DNA of 56,154 bases. Origin: Paulinella micropora (taxonomy: Eukaryota > Cercozoa > Imbricatea > Euglyphida). The stretch is from the NCBI GenBank assembly GCA_009731375.1, contig BJOX01000114.1:131367-187520 (forward strand). The letters are read 5' to 3'. Below are positions 42,641 through 55,851 of this stretch, one piece after another. Every line of letters begins with the position of its first letter. Within the stretch, counting starts at the first letter, position 1. The translations under genes were made by a program, and so were the position numbers. The notes beneath the pieces were generated by a model, which worked only from the letters and a program-made list of their open reading frames with translations, had not been told where the DNA came from and made no database searches.

Positions 42641-42894
42641 NNNNNNNNNNNNNNNNNNNNNNNNNNNNNNNNNNNNNNNNNNNNNNNNNNNNNNNNNNNN
42701 NNNNNNNNNNNNNNNNNNNNNNNNNNNNNNNNNNNNNNNNNNNNNNNNNNNNNNNNNNNNNNNNNNNNNNNNNNNNNNNNNNNNNNNNNNNNNNNNNNNN
42801 NNNNNNNNNNNNNNNNNNNNNNNNNNNNNNNNNNNNNNNNNNNNNNNNNNNNNNNNNNNNNNNNNNNNNNNNNNNNNNNNNNNNNNNNNNNNNN

Positions 42895-43461
42895 TATGCA
42901 ACCTTCTTTTCCTTCTTCCTTTTCTCTGTTGAAATAGTTATGGGGCGTCAGGCCCTGCACAGAGATAACGATAGTTTGGTCAAAAGAGCTGTTTTGTAGA
43001 AGTCAGTCTGTCGTCGGACAGTGCTTCGATATTTGTCTTGCTCTTGTGTGAGAGATGCCAGAGTAATCTCCTCTGGTTTCTGCAGAGAAAATGCAAGGAA
43101 AATGGTTCAGAACAGAGAGTGGGAGTGCTTTGCTCGTTTTTCCTCTGTCTGTGTGTTTGTCTGATGTTTGTTTCGCACTTGTCCTACTTGGCTTTATGCA
43201 AGCAGCAAGAGGGAGTGGAGTAGGTGTGGTCTGGTGTCTTGTAGAAGAGCACACAGAAGCCAAATGTGCACAAGGGCTAAAGGTTATGCCAGCTTGTGAC
43301 AAATTGATTGCTTGTTTGTAAGTTTTTTGTTTGAGGATGAGTAGGAGTGTTTGTTTTCTTCTGATGTCTGTGCGACAGATCAGCGAAAAATAAATTTGTG
43401 CTTATCTGATGTCTGTACGACAGATCAGAAAAGAAATCAGCCTTTAGCTATGGACTCCAAA
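42895..43461 (-). other. Gypsy-2 leader and primer site
   Basis: Between the gap and the 5' LTR. The sense strand opens TTTGGAGTCCAT after the LTR, as in Gypsy-1. It contains a short direct repeat (TCTGATGTCTGTGCGACAGATCAG-like units near 43360-43430). No gene. Confidence 0.6.
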
Positions 43462-43688
43462 TGTACTATCCCAAACGATAGCTCAATGGAAGAGTAAGTC
43501 GGTAATATAACCAAACACAGTCCTCAAAAAAGAGAATGATGTCTCGTTATATTAGCTCAGTGACGCAAAGACAAAAAGCCGCCAAAAGACCAGGATCAAA
43601 TTGGCATTTCAGACGTGTCCGGCCAGACGAAATCTATACATAAGTTTTTTTACCGGACTCCCGGATAATTCGGGGGGTGATGTCCACA
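43462..43688 (-). repeat. Gypsy-2 5' LTR
   Basis: 227 bp. Contains an 8-base duplication (GGACTCCCGGA region near 43660) absent from the other LTR. Confidence 0.92.
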
Positions 43689-44450
43689 GGAGAGACGAGA
43701 TCTTAGTGCTATATATTTACCTAGTCTGGTGCGCTGATCAGCGTGCAGACCACTATCACATTATTAATAACCAAATGCTTATTCAAAGATTAAAAGACAG
43801 ATCGTTCGACCCTCGCTCCCTTTCTTGCTAGAAGACAATCGTTTGCCTTTTGTGAGAATTGCTGTGCACGCTTCCAAGAAGCGGTTTCGGTGTTATTCCA
43901 CCATAGATAAAATTTGATATTAATATATACCTCTTCCATGAAAGTTTATCTCTTATGCTTCCCACTCAGCTCTACGAGTGGCAAGTATTAATATTCTATT
44001 AAAACAGTGCTTGCGTAAAAATAGTATATATTAGGTCTCTGTCAGACTGACAGACTGACTATGTCAAGTCCATCACTGAGATGCCGACGCGGCGATGGCA
44101 ATGTGTGCTTCGGGACGACAGAATACATCTTTAATCATTATCATTAAATGAAGTTATCAACAGAGTGAATCGTATCTTTACTACCGTATGCTAACCGAGT
44201 ATCATAGAGCTAACTCCAACTATCAACAAATTAATCTATCTCTATCTATCTCTTATCTATCTCTATCTCTGTCGCCGCTGCAGGGACAGGAGAAAACGCG
44301 GCAGGACGGACGCACCGGCCCGCAGGGAAAAGCTGGGAAAAACCACGTGGCCGGGCGCCGCGCCGGCCGGGTATTTCTGGTTGGCCAGCAGGCCCGACCG
44401 GGCGACCAGAAACATCACCACTAGCAAGCGCTCGGGGGCTCCCTCTTCCC
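43689..44450. other. Flank of Gypsy-2, then a GC-rich segment
   Basis: 43689-44230 is AT-rich with no recognised gene. 44265-44450 is GC-rich with inverted pieces (ATTTCTGGT and ACCAGAAA around GGCCAGCAGGCCCGACC). At this segment the tetranucleotide strand switches from ATCT (left) to AGAT (right). Confidence 0.5.
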
Positions 44451-46238
<1,788 letters not shown>

Positions 46239-46300
46239 AGGTCTGTGGCGATAGAGAGAGCGGTAAAAACTAATACGCCTATACAAATATGATAGATAGA
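46239..46300. repeat. 60-bp unit U, copy 1
   Basis: GGTCTGTGGCGATAGAGAGA to AAATATGATAG. Further copies at 46547-46602 and 46781-46837. Confidence 0.75.
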
Positions 46301-46303
46301 TCA

Positions 46304-46520
46304 ATGGAGAAGTTAGTAGTTCTTAAGCACAACGAGCAAAGACTTCAAGCGCTTCGATCTCAGTTTTCTCATGTGTTGTTGTTTGTGCAGTGGCTCGTTT
46401 GAAAGCTCTGATCAAGAGCTTTCTAATGAGCCATAATACACGTGATGGATACAAATATTGGCTGCGATCGAAGCGCTTGAAGTCATTGTTCATGATACTT
46501 AAGAGTTAGGAACTTCTCAT
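46304..46520. mobile_element. Fold-back MITE family 1, copy 1
   Basis: 217 bp with imperfect terminal inverted repeats of about 55 bp (ATGGAGAAGTTAGTAGTTCT on the left, GTTAGGAACTTCTCAT on the right; inner part GACTTCAAGCGCTTCGATC). A second small palindrome lies in the middle (GAAAGCTCTGATCAAGAGCTTTC). No coding capacity. A second copy lies at 51101-51315. Confidence 0.75.
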
Positions 46521-46546
46521 ATGATAGATGGATAGATGGATAGCGA

Positions 46547-46602
46547 GGTCTGTGGCGATGGAGAGAGCCTTGAATACTAACACACCGAGATAAATATGAT
46601 AG
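46547..46602. repeat. 60-bp unit U, copy 2
   Basis: Follows MITE copy 1 after a short GATG/GATA stretch and runs directly into the GC-rich hairpin element. Confidence 0.75.
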
Positions 46603-46756
46603 TATATTATGCGGCTAGCCACAAATTTGACGTGTTTTGCGGGCGAGCCGGGGCCGGGCCGGCGAGCCCGCAAAACACGTCAAAATTTGGCGCGCCGCAT
46701 ATATGTAGTTTTATCGGTAACCTGAACACATTTTCTGGAGGTGACCGATAAAAAAA
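46603..46756. mobile_element. GC-rich hairpin element, copy 1
   Basis: Arms of about 34 bp: TGCGGC, AAATTTGACGTGTTTTGCGG, and their complement ending GGCGCGCCGCA at 46699, around a GCCGGGGCCGGGCC core. A smaller hairpin follows (TTATCGGT with ACCGATAA, 46713-46750). The same two-hairpin layout is at 54210-54363; a diverged version is at 49763-49910. Confidence 0.7.
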
Positions 46757-46780
46757 AGATAGATGGATAGATAGATAGCG

Positions 46781-46837
46781 AGGTTTGTGGCGATGGAGAG
46801 AGCAGTGAAAACTAACACGCCTAGATAAATATGATGG
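46781..46837. repeat. 60-bp unit U, copy 3
   Basis: Third copy, followed by GATG/GATA repeats. Confidence 0.75.
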
Positions 46838-47044
46838 ATGGAAAGATAGATGGATGGATAGATGGATGGATGGATGGATGGATGGATAGCTGGATGGATG
46901 GATGGATAGATGGATGGATGGATAGATAGATAGATAGATAGGTAGATAGATAGATAGATAGAGGGATAGATAGATAGATAGATAGATAGAGACCTTCGCC
47001 AGGAGAGGACAGTGTATGTTGGCTGCTTACTTTAGAGAGAGGGG

Positions 47045-47094
<50 letters not shown>

Positions 47095-47148
47095 GACATT
47101 CGCCAGGAGAGGATAGTGTATGTTGGCTGCTTATTTTAGAGAGAGGGG

Positions 47149-47210
<62 letters not shown>

Positions 47211-47270
47211 GACCTTCGCCAGGAGTGGAGAGTGTATGTTGGCTTTTTACTTCAGAGAGAGGGGATAATG
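46838..47270. repeat. (GATG)n/(GATA)n with three 55-bp units
   Basis: The unit GACCTTCGCCAGGAGAGGAC to TTTAGAGAGAGGGG occurs at about 46991, 47094 and 47211, each separated by a GATA run. Confidence 0.85.
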
Positions 47271-47429
47271 AACCACATCTATATTAACACATAACACACA
47301 TAACATACAGACATAAATATGCATATATATATACATATATATATATATATGTGTATATATATATGTATGTATCTATGTATGTATGTATGTATGTATATGT
47401 ATATGTATATATAATATATATATATATAC

Positions 47430-47469
<40 letters not shown>

Positions 47470-47514
47470 ATAACATGCAAGCATAGCCGATCGGCTGGCT
47501 TTTGAAACAAGGAC

Positions 47515-47562
<48 letters not shown>

Positions 47563-47617
47563 ATTTCATATTCTATGATATAACATGCAAACATAGCCGA
47601 TTGGCTTTTGACACAAG

Positions 47618-47663
<46 letters not shown>

Positions 47664-47930
47664 CATGCAAACATAGCCGATTGGCTTTTGAAACAAGGAA
47701 TCTATATATATACTCCACGACATTCACTAACATACATACATACATATCATTCATAGCTAGATGACATAAATAAATTTGTACACACATAATGACATAAATA
47801 CATTTGTACATACATAATGACATGAATACATTTGTACATACATAATGACATAAATACATTTGTACATACATACAGACCGAGCCAGCGATTCCAAAAACCG
47901 CATACCTTCACAACTCTTTGCCTCCCTAGA
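47271..47930. repeat. (TA)n runs with two short repeat units
   Basis: The unit TAACATGCAAACATAGCCGA with TTGGCTTTTGAAACAAGGA appears three times (47471, 47581, 47662) beside (TA)n. From about 47770 to 47870 a 28-bp unit (CATAATGACATAAATACATTTG) repeats four times. Confidence 0.8.
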
Positions 47931-48600
<670 letters not shown>

Positions 48601-48740
48601 AGATAGAGTCTTAGAGAGAGAGGAGGGGGGGGGGGGGGGGGGGGAGGNNNNNNNNNNAGAGAGAGAGAGAGAGATTTCTACCTTTTGTCCGGCCGCAGCG
48701 TGCTGATCAGCTGCATACATACATACATACATTACATACA

Positions 48741-48788
<48 letters not shown>

Positions 48789-48944
48789 CATACATACATA
48801 CATACATACATACCTCGTTTGCCGATTGTGTGTGGTGGAACACGTAGCATTGCGCCAAAATATAGCGCGCGGACACGTAACGGCTGTCCCGGACGTTTCG
48901 CGCCAGTTCGGTTACTAGCCGTTGACGTAGCCTTACCTGCATGC

Positions 48945-48985
<41 letters not shown>

Positions 48986-49140
48986 CGTGTATAGATGTGT
49001 ATGTGTTGTGTATTGTTTGTTCATGTATGTTTGTTTGTTGTTGTTTGTTGTTGTTGTTTGTTTGTGGTTGTTGTTTGTGGTTGTTTCTTGTTGTTGTTGT
49101 TATTGTTGTTGTTCAATTTAATAATAATAATAGAATTTAA
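48601..49140. other. Poly-G run, gap, TA/ATAC repeats and a short unique island
   Basis: A 20-base G run at 48625-48644 precedes a 10-N gap (48648-48657). 48660-48720 and 48810-48945 are unique without a recognisable gene. (ATAC)n and (TA)n lie between and after, then GTT-rich sequence. Confidence 0.55.
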
Positions 49141-49203
49141 GCAAAGTGATTAAAATGCAAGATGGTGTGTGGCTATGGCCTTCACTTGTCGTTGTTGTTG
49201 TTT

Positions 49204-49234
<31 letters not shown>

Positions 49235-49762
49235 CGTGGTCGTGTTCGTCGTCGTCGTCGTCGTTGTTGTTGTTGTTGTTGTTGTTGTTGTCGCCAAATT
49301 TGCCGGCTTTTACGCCGGCCCGGCTCGCTTGCAAAACACGCAAAATTTTTTCTGGGTCAGGCCTATTAGAAAGTGCACTTTCTCATGGGGAAATTGCTTC
49401 GAGCAATTATAAATTCTCTGCAGAATTGTGTTTTTGGTGCAGATTTGTGTTTTTGGTTTGTGGTTTTTGCCGCAACATCCATTGAAATCTCACGAAAATT
49501 TTCCGCCCGAGGAAAAAAAAATCACGTGAAATTACAATGGTGCTCAATTGTCAAAAAACATTGTGAAAGACATGTGCGTTGGGCCTGATCCCAGAAAATT
49601 ACATCTTCACCTCGCCCGGGACACTCGCTGAAATTCTCACGCTCGCTGGTCCGGCTGGTCCGGCCCGCCTAAAGGCCCGCACGGCCCAGCTCGCTGTGAG
49701 ATCAGCTCATTTTCCCGGTTCAACGGAGAATATAATCGTCTCGCCACGAAATTATCATATTC
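49141..49762. other. (GTT)n/(GTC)n tract and large imperfect fold-back
   Basis: (GTT)n with GTC at 49185-49300. Beyond it, TTTTTTCTGGGTCAGGCC (49346-49363) pairs with GGGCCTGATCCCAGAAAA (49581-49598) across about 215 bases. GC-rich inverted pieces (CTCACGCTCG...CGCTGTGAG, 49636-49703) follow. No gene. Confidence 0.5.
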
Positions 49763-49910
49763 TGCGGCTATTACAAAATTTCCACGTGTTTTTACGGAAA
49801 AGCCGGGGCCGGGCCGGCGAGCCCGTAAAACACGTGAAAATTTGGCGAGAAAAAGAATGTGGTTTTTTCGGTCAGCTAACCATGTTATGAGGGTGGGGAC
49901 ACCGAGGAAA
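49763..49910. mobile_element. GC-rich hairpin element, diverged copy
   Basis: TGCGGCTATTACAAAATTT, an arm AAATTTCCACGTGTTTTTAC with complement GTAAAACACGTGAAAATTT, and the same AGCCGGGGCCGGGCCGGCGA core, followed by a TTTTTTCGGTCAGCTAACC segment resembling the second hairpin of copy 1. Confidence 0.55.
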
Positions 49911-49950
49911 GTTATTTCTCGTTTGTTATGATGATTGCTGTTGTTTTGTG

Positions 49951-50027
<77 letters not shown>

Positions 50028-50150
50028 CCTACCTACCTACCTACCTCGCCAACCGCCCCGTCGACAGACGCATGAGGATTAATGTTAACAGCTACCACGC
50101 TTTGCTTCTGGTCATTGAAGGCGGCTTTGGGAAGGGACAGTTCCTAACAT
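49911..50150. other. ATCT array and a short exon-like island
   Basis: (ATCT)n at 49952-50028. Then 50044-50150 has a plus frame reading RRMRINVNSYHALLLVIEGG and ending at TGA. It could be an exon edge or a retroelement scrap; nothing supports either. Confidence 0.3.
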
Positions 50151-51095
<945 letters not shown>

Positions 51096-51100
51096 TACAT

Positions 51101-51315
51101 TGAGAAGTTCCTTATCCTTAACCACAATCAGCAATCATTTCAAACTCTTTGTTCTCAGCCGGTTCTGATCTTCACGGCTTGTGTAGTGGCTCATTTGAAA
51201 GCTCTCATCAAGAGCTTTCTAATAAACTATAAGACAGGTTGTAGATACAACCATGGACTGAGATCGAAGCGCTTGAAGTCATTGTTCGTTGTGCTTAAGA
51301 AATAGGAACTTCTCA
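51101..51315. mobile_element. Fold-back MITE family 1, copy 2
   Basis: TGAGAAGTTCCTTATCCTTA at the left, and GTGCTTAAGAAATAGGAACT then TCTCA at the right, as inverted ends. Shares the central GAAAGCTCTCATCAAGAGCT palindrome and the GATCGAAGCGCTTGAAGTCA block with copy 1. Confidence 0.75.
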
Positions 51316-51329
51316 TATTATTACATAGG

Positions 51330-51525
51330 TAAGGAATAGTGCAAAATTTCGGCCGCCTCACCTTTCGGCCAACCGTAAATACGGGGAATTTGGGCTAAAC
51401 TTTTTTTTGTGGACAACAAATGTACCGTAATTACCGGCTGGCCGAAATTCTTCACAACTTTGAATAACAAATGTACCGTTATTACGGGGTGATTTGTTCT
51501 GGCCGAAATTTTTCACTAGTCCTTA
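51330..51525. mobile_element. Fold-back MITE family 2
   Basis: 196 bp with ~25-bp inverted ends: TAAGGAATAGTGCAAAATTT at the left and AAATTTTTCACTAGTCCTTA at the right. Internal TACCGTAATTACCGG and ACGGGG pieces also pair. The outermost TA on each side could be a TA target duplication, as for Tc1/mariner-type elements. Only one copy in the window. Confidence 0.65.
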
Positions 51526-51551
51526 GATAGATATGTTTGATCTAGGGGTAT

Positions 51552-51606
<55 letters not shown>

Positions 51607-51659
51607 GAGATAGAGAGCGAAAGAGAGAGAGAGAGAGTGTGTGTGTGTGTGTGTGTGTG

Positions 51660-51705
<46 letters not shown>

Positions 51706-51769
51706 CATAGCTTAAAGACCATAACCGTTCTTTACTGACTACCCGAGCAAGAACGATGAATAGATAGAT

Positions 51770-51841
<72 letters not shown>

Positions 51842-51870
51842 GGATAGATAGATGGATGGATGCATGGATG

Positions 51871-51905
<35 letters not shown>

Positions 51906-51926
51906 GGATGGATGGATGGATGGATG

Positions 51927-51971
<45 letters not shown>

Positions 51972-52025
51972 GTAGGTAGGTAGATAGGTAGATAGGTAGA
52001 TAGGTGGATAGGTAGGTAGATAGAT

Positions 52026-52056
<31 letters not shown>

Positions 52057-52115
52057 CAGATAGAAAGATAGACAGACAGACAGACAGACAGATAGATAGA
52101 TAGATAGATAGATAT

Positions 52116-52163
<48 letters not shown>

Positions 52164-52287
52164 GTAGGTAGATAGATAGATAGGTAGGTAGATAGGTAGA
52201 TAGGTAGATAGGTAGATAGGTAGATAGATAGATAGATAGATATATAGATAGATAGATAGAAGGTAGGTAGGTAGGTAGGTAGGTAGG

Positions 52288-52354
<67 letters not shown>

Positions 52355-52382
52355 GTAGGTAGATAGGTAGGTAGGTAGATAG

Positions 52383-52436
<54 letters not shown>

Positions 52437-52454
52437 TATATAGATAGATAGGTG
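51526..52454. repeat. (AG)n, (GT)n and (AGAT)n arrays
   Basis: (AG)n at 51553-51720 interrupted by (GT)n; AGAT, GTAG, GATG and GACA runs from 51756 to 52450. Confidence 0.9.
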
Positions 52455-53177
52455 AGATATCGACTAATGTCAGAAAAAAGGAGCTTCTGATTTCGTCAAC
52501 CGAGGGGGTCTGTGGGCAAAGTATTTTCCGACGTCCAGCTAAACCGTGATATTTGCACGGAAGGGACTTATACAGGCGATACCAGAAGAGCTCTCTCGAC
52601 AGCATGTCTCATCGAGAGCTCAAACCTCCCCAGTACCGGGCGGCGCCAGGGCTCGTTCGATAAGCGCCCCTTGCAGAACGAGCTCCCACCTCTATTACAG
52701 AGGACCCAGTAAGCAGATGGTGTTTTGAGACTGTGGCAACTCCGCAGAGCATCATCGACAACCGACAGTCCAGCATAAACCGACAGAGCACTGTGGGTGG
52801 TATTCCGGGCTCAACAAGCGAGAAAGGGCACCCTGAGGGAACGGGATTGTGCCTCCCGTCGCTATTTCGGCATGTGACTTATAGGCGCATGGCTAGGCAC
52901 ACATAAGGCACCCCACCACGGGCCCAGCACTCCCACACCACCCCCTAATTGTCTGTCTGTCGACAGATGGCACCCACTTCGAAAACCAAGCCCAAGGGAG
53001 GGTCAGTGACACCTCGAGTGGCCTTGGTGGGATCTCCAGGTAGAGTGTGATGAGATATCGACTAATGTCAGAAAAAAGGAGCTTCTGATTTCGTCAACCG
53101 AGGAAGTCTGTGGGCAAAGTATTTACACGATGCCCAGCTACGCCGTGATATTTGCACGGAAGGGACTAATACAGGCG

Positions 53178-53180
<3 letters not shown>
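52455..53180. repeat. 597-bp unit family, copy with terminal direct repeats
   Basis: A 125-130 bp segment (AGATATCGACTAATGTCAG to GGAAGGGACTTATACAGGCG) stands at 52455-52586 and again at 53052-53179. The 597-bp period spans the whole body seen at 1-433. Both ends pass into AGAT arrays. It could be a TRIM-like element with short terminal repeats, or 1.2 units of a tandem satellite. On the minus strand one segment reads [20 protein letters not shown], which is not recognised. Confidence 0.7.
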
Positions 53181-53245
<65 letters not shown>

Positions 53246-53281
53246 GGATAGATGGATAGATAGATAGATAGATGGATAGAG

Positions 53282-53323
<42 letters not shown>

Positions 53324-53369
53324 CAGATAGATAGATAGATAGATAGGTAGGTAGGTAGGTAGGTAGGTT

Positions 53370-53424
<55 letters not shown>

Positions 53425-53446
53425 GGATAGATAGATGGATAGATAA

Positions 53447-53485
<39 letters not shown>

Positions 53486-53600
53486 TATAGATAGATAGAT
53501 AGATAGATAAGTGTTGTTGATCCTACCTGCCACTTTCTGCGGTTGATGCTTTCTGCAGACAGCGCCACCTCCCGCGGGATTGCAAACGGCAATGCATCCT
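53181..53600. repeat. (AGAT)n array and short unique end
   Basis: AGAT with GTAG and GATG variants to 53510, then 90 bases of unique sequence. Confidence 0.85.
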
Positions 53601-54209
53601 AGACCGGCCAAACGAAAAAAAAAAAGAAAAAAAAAGGAAATAGCCAAGGGCAAGAGGGAAATAGGACTGGTCAGGGCAAAAGAAAAAGGAAATAGGAAAG
53701 GGGCAAAAAGGAAAGAGGACAGGTCAGGACGAGAAGGAAAATAGGAAGGAGTAAAAAGGAAATAGGGCGGGGCAAAAAAGGCAGTGGGACCTGATCAGGC
53801 CCTACCGCAAACACGCAGGACGGACAGCGGACAATGGCGCGAGCGCGCGCTTCCGGCTCTTGTAGCAGACTGATGACACCTCCTTCCTCCTCAATGGGAA
53901 AGTGTGTGTCACAGAGCGGACACCAGAAGACCGTTTCGCTGCTGGTCAGGAAGAAATTGATAACGGGGTTCTCCTGCACGATTGGGCGAAGGGGCAAAAA
54001 GAAAATAGGAACAGGTCAGGGCAAAAGAGAAAAAAATAGGACAGAACCAAAAAGGGAAAAAGGACAGGTCAAGCGAATAGGAAATAGGAAAGGCGCAGAA
54101 AGGAAATAGGAGGGTAAAAATGGAAATAGGGAAGAGCAAAAAGGAAACGGCACAGCACAGGGGCGAAAAGGAAACAGGAAGGGTGCAAAAAGGAAATAGG
54201 GGAGGCCAA
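53601..54209. repeat. Purine-rich minisatellite (GGGCAAAAAGGAAATAGGA)n
   Basis: Irregular ~19-bp units before and after a GC-rich island at 53790-53990. The island carries a minus frame with FWCPLCDTHFP and VRCPSC, two CxxC pairs about 30 residues apart (53997-53800). That is a possible zinc-ribbon exon, though it is too short to name. Confidence 0.55.
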
Positions 54210-54363
54210 ATAGTATACTAAGCGGCTAGCTACAAATTTCGCGTATTTTGCGGCGAGCCGGGCCGGGCCGGCGAACCCGCAAAACACGTCAAATTTGGCG
54301 CGCCGCAGATGTAGTTTTTATCGCTAACCTGACCACATTTTGTGGAGGTGACACCGATAAAAG
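54210..54363. mobile_element. GC-rich hairpin element, copy 3
   Basis: GCGGCTAGCTACAAATTT to AAATTTGGCGCGCCGC around GCCGGGCCGGGCCGGC, then the second segment ATGTAGTTTTTATCGCTAAC to GACACCGATAAAA. Same order as 46603-46756. Confidence 0.7.
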
Positions 54364-54724
54364 GAAACGGAAGGGGGGGGGGGGGGGGGAAAAGGGGGCC
54401 GGNNNNNNNNNNGGTAACAGGGCTGGCGCTTGGATGGCTAGAACCTACGAATAGGTAGACAGGTAGGGTGGTAGGTAGGTGGGTAGGTGGGTAGGTAGGT
54501 CGAGGTAGGTCGAGGTAGGAAGGTAGATGGTAGGTAGGTAGAGGTAGGTAGGTAGATAGAATGGTAGATAGGTAGGTAGGTAGGTAGGTAGGTAGGTAGA
54601 TAGAATGGTAGATCGATAGGTAGGCAGGTAGGTAGGTAGGTAGGTAGAATGGTAGATAGATAGGTAGATAGGTAGGTAGGTAGGTAGGTATTACCTAGTG
54701 TAGATCTAGCGCGGCCTTGGCGAA

Positions 54725-54812
<88 letters not shown>
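54364..54812. repeat. Poly-G run, 10-N gap, (GGTA)n then (ATCT)n
   Basis: A 17-base G run at 54373-54389, gap 54403-54412, GGTA/GGTAGA repeats to 54690, a short unique piece, and (ATCT)n at 54726-54812. The strand switch GGTA/AGAT to ATCT lies at about 54700. Confidence 0.85.
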
Positions 54813-54815
<3 letters not shown>

Positions 54816-55048
54816 GAGCCCGGAATAAAACCCACAGTGCTCTGTCGGTTTATACTAGACTGTCGAACAGTCTCGAAACTCCATCTGCTTACTGGGCCCT
54901 CTGTAATGGAGGTGGGAGCTCGTTCTGCAAGGGGCGCATTATGGAACGAGCCCTGGCCCCGCCTGGTACTAGGGAGCTTTGGTATTGCCTGTATCAGTCC
55001 CTTCCGTGCAAACATCACGGCTTAGCTGGGCATCGGGTTAATACTTTA
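54813..55048 (-). repeat. 597-bp unit family, inverted partial copy
   Basis: Reverse complement of the unit, from the TTGAGCCCGGAATAAAACCC junction with ATCT to a 149-N gap at 55049. Very close to 1-160. Confidence 0.75.
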
Positions 55049-55197
55049 NNNNNNNNNNNNNNNNNNNNNNNNNNNNNNNNNNNNNNNNNNNNNNNNNNNN
55101 NNNNNNNNNNNNNNNNNNNNNNNNNNNNNNNNNNNNNNNNNNNNNNNNNNNNNNNNNNNNNNNNNNNNNNNNNNNNNNNNNNNNNNNNNNNNNNNNN

Positions 55198-55851
<654 letters not shown>

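Larger units (their letters stand above)
37784..43688 (-). mobile_element. Gypsy-2: older, gag-less relative of Gypsy-1
   Basis: LTRs at 37784-38001 (218 bp) and 43462-43688 (227 bp) have TG...CA ends and a GGAG four-base target duplication. They differ at about five bases plus a 1-base and an 8-base indel, so the insertion is older than Gypsy-1. The polypurine tract and primer site match Gypsy-1. Only pol and a leader remain. Gag and pro are absent or hidden in the 254-N gap at 42641-42894, which is too small for them if its stated size is real. Confidence 0.9.
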
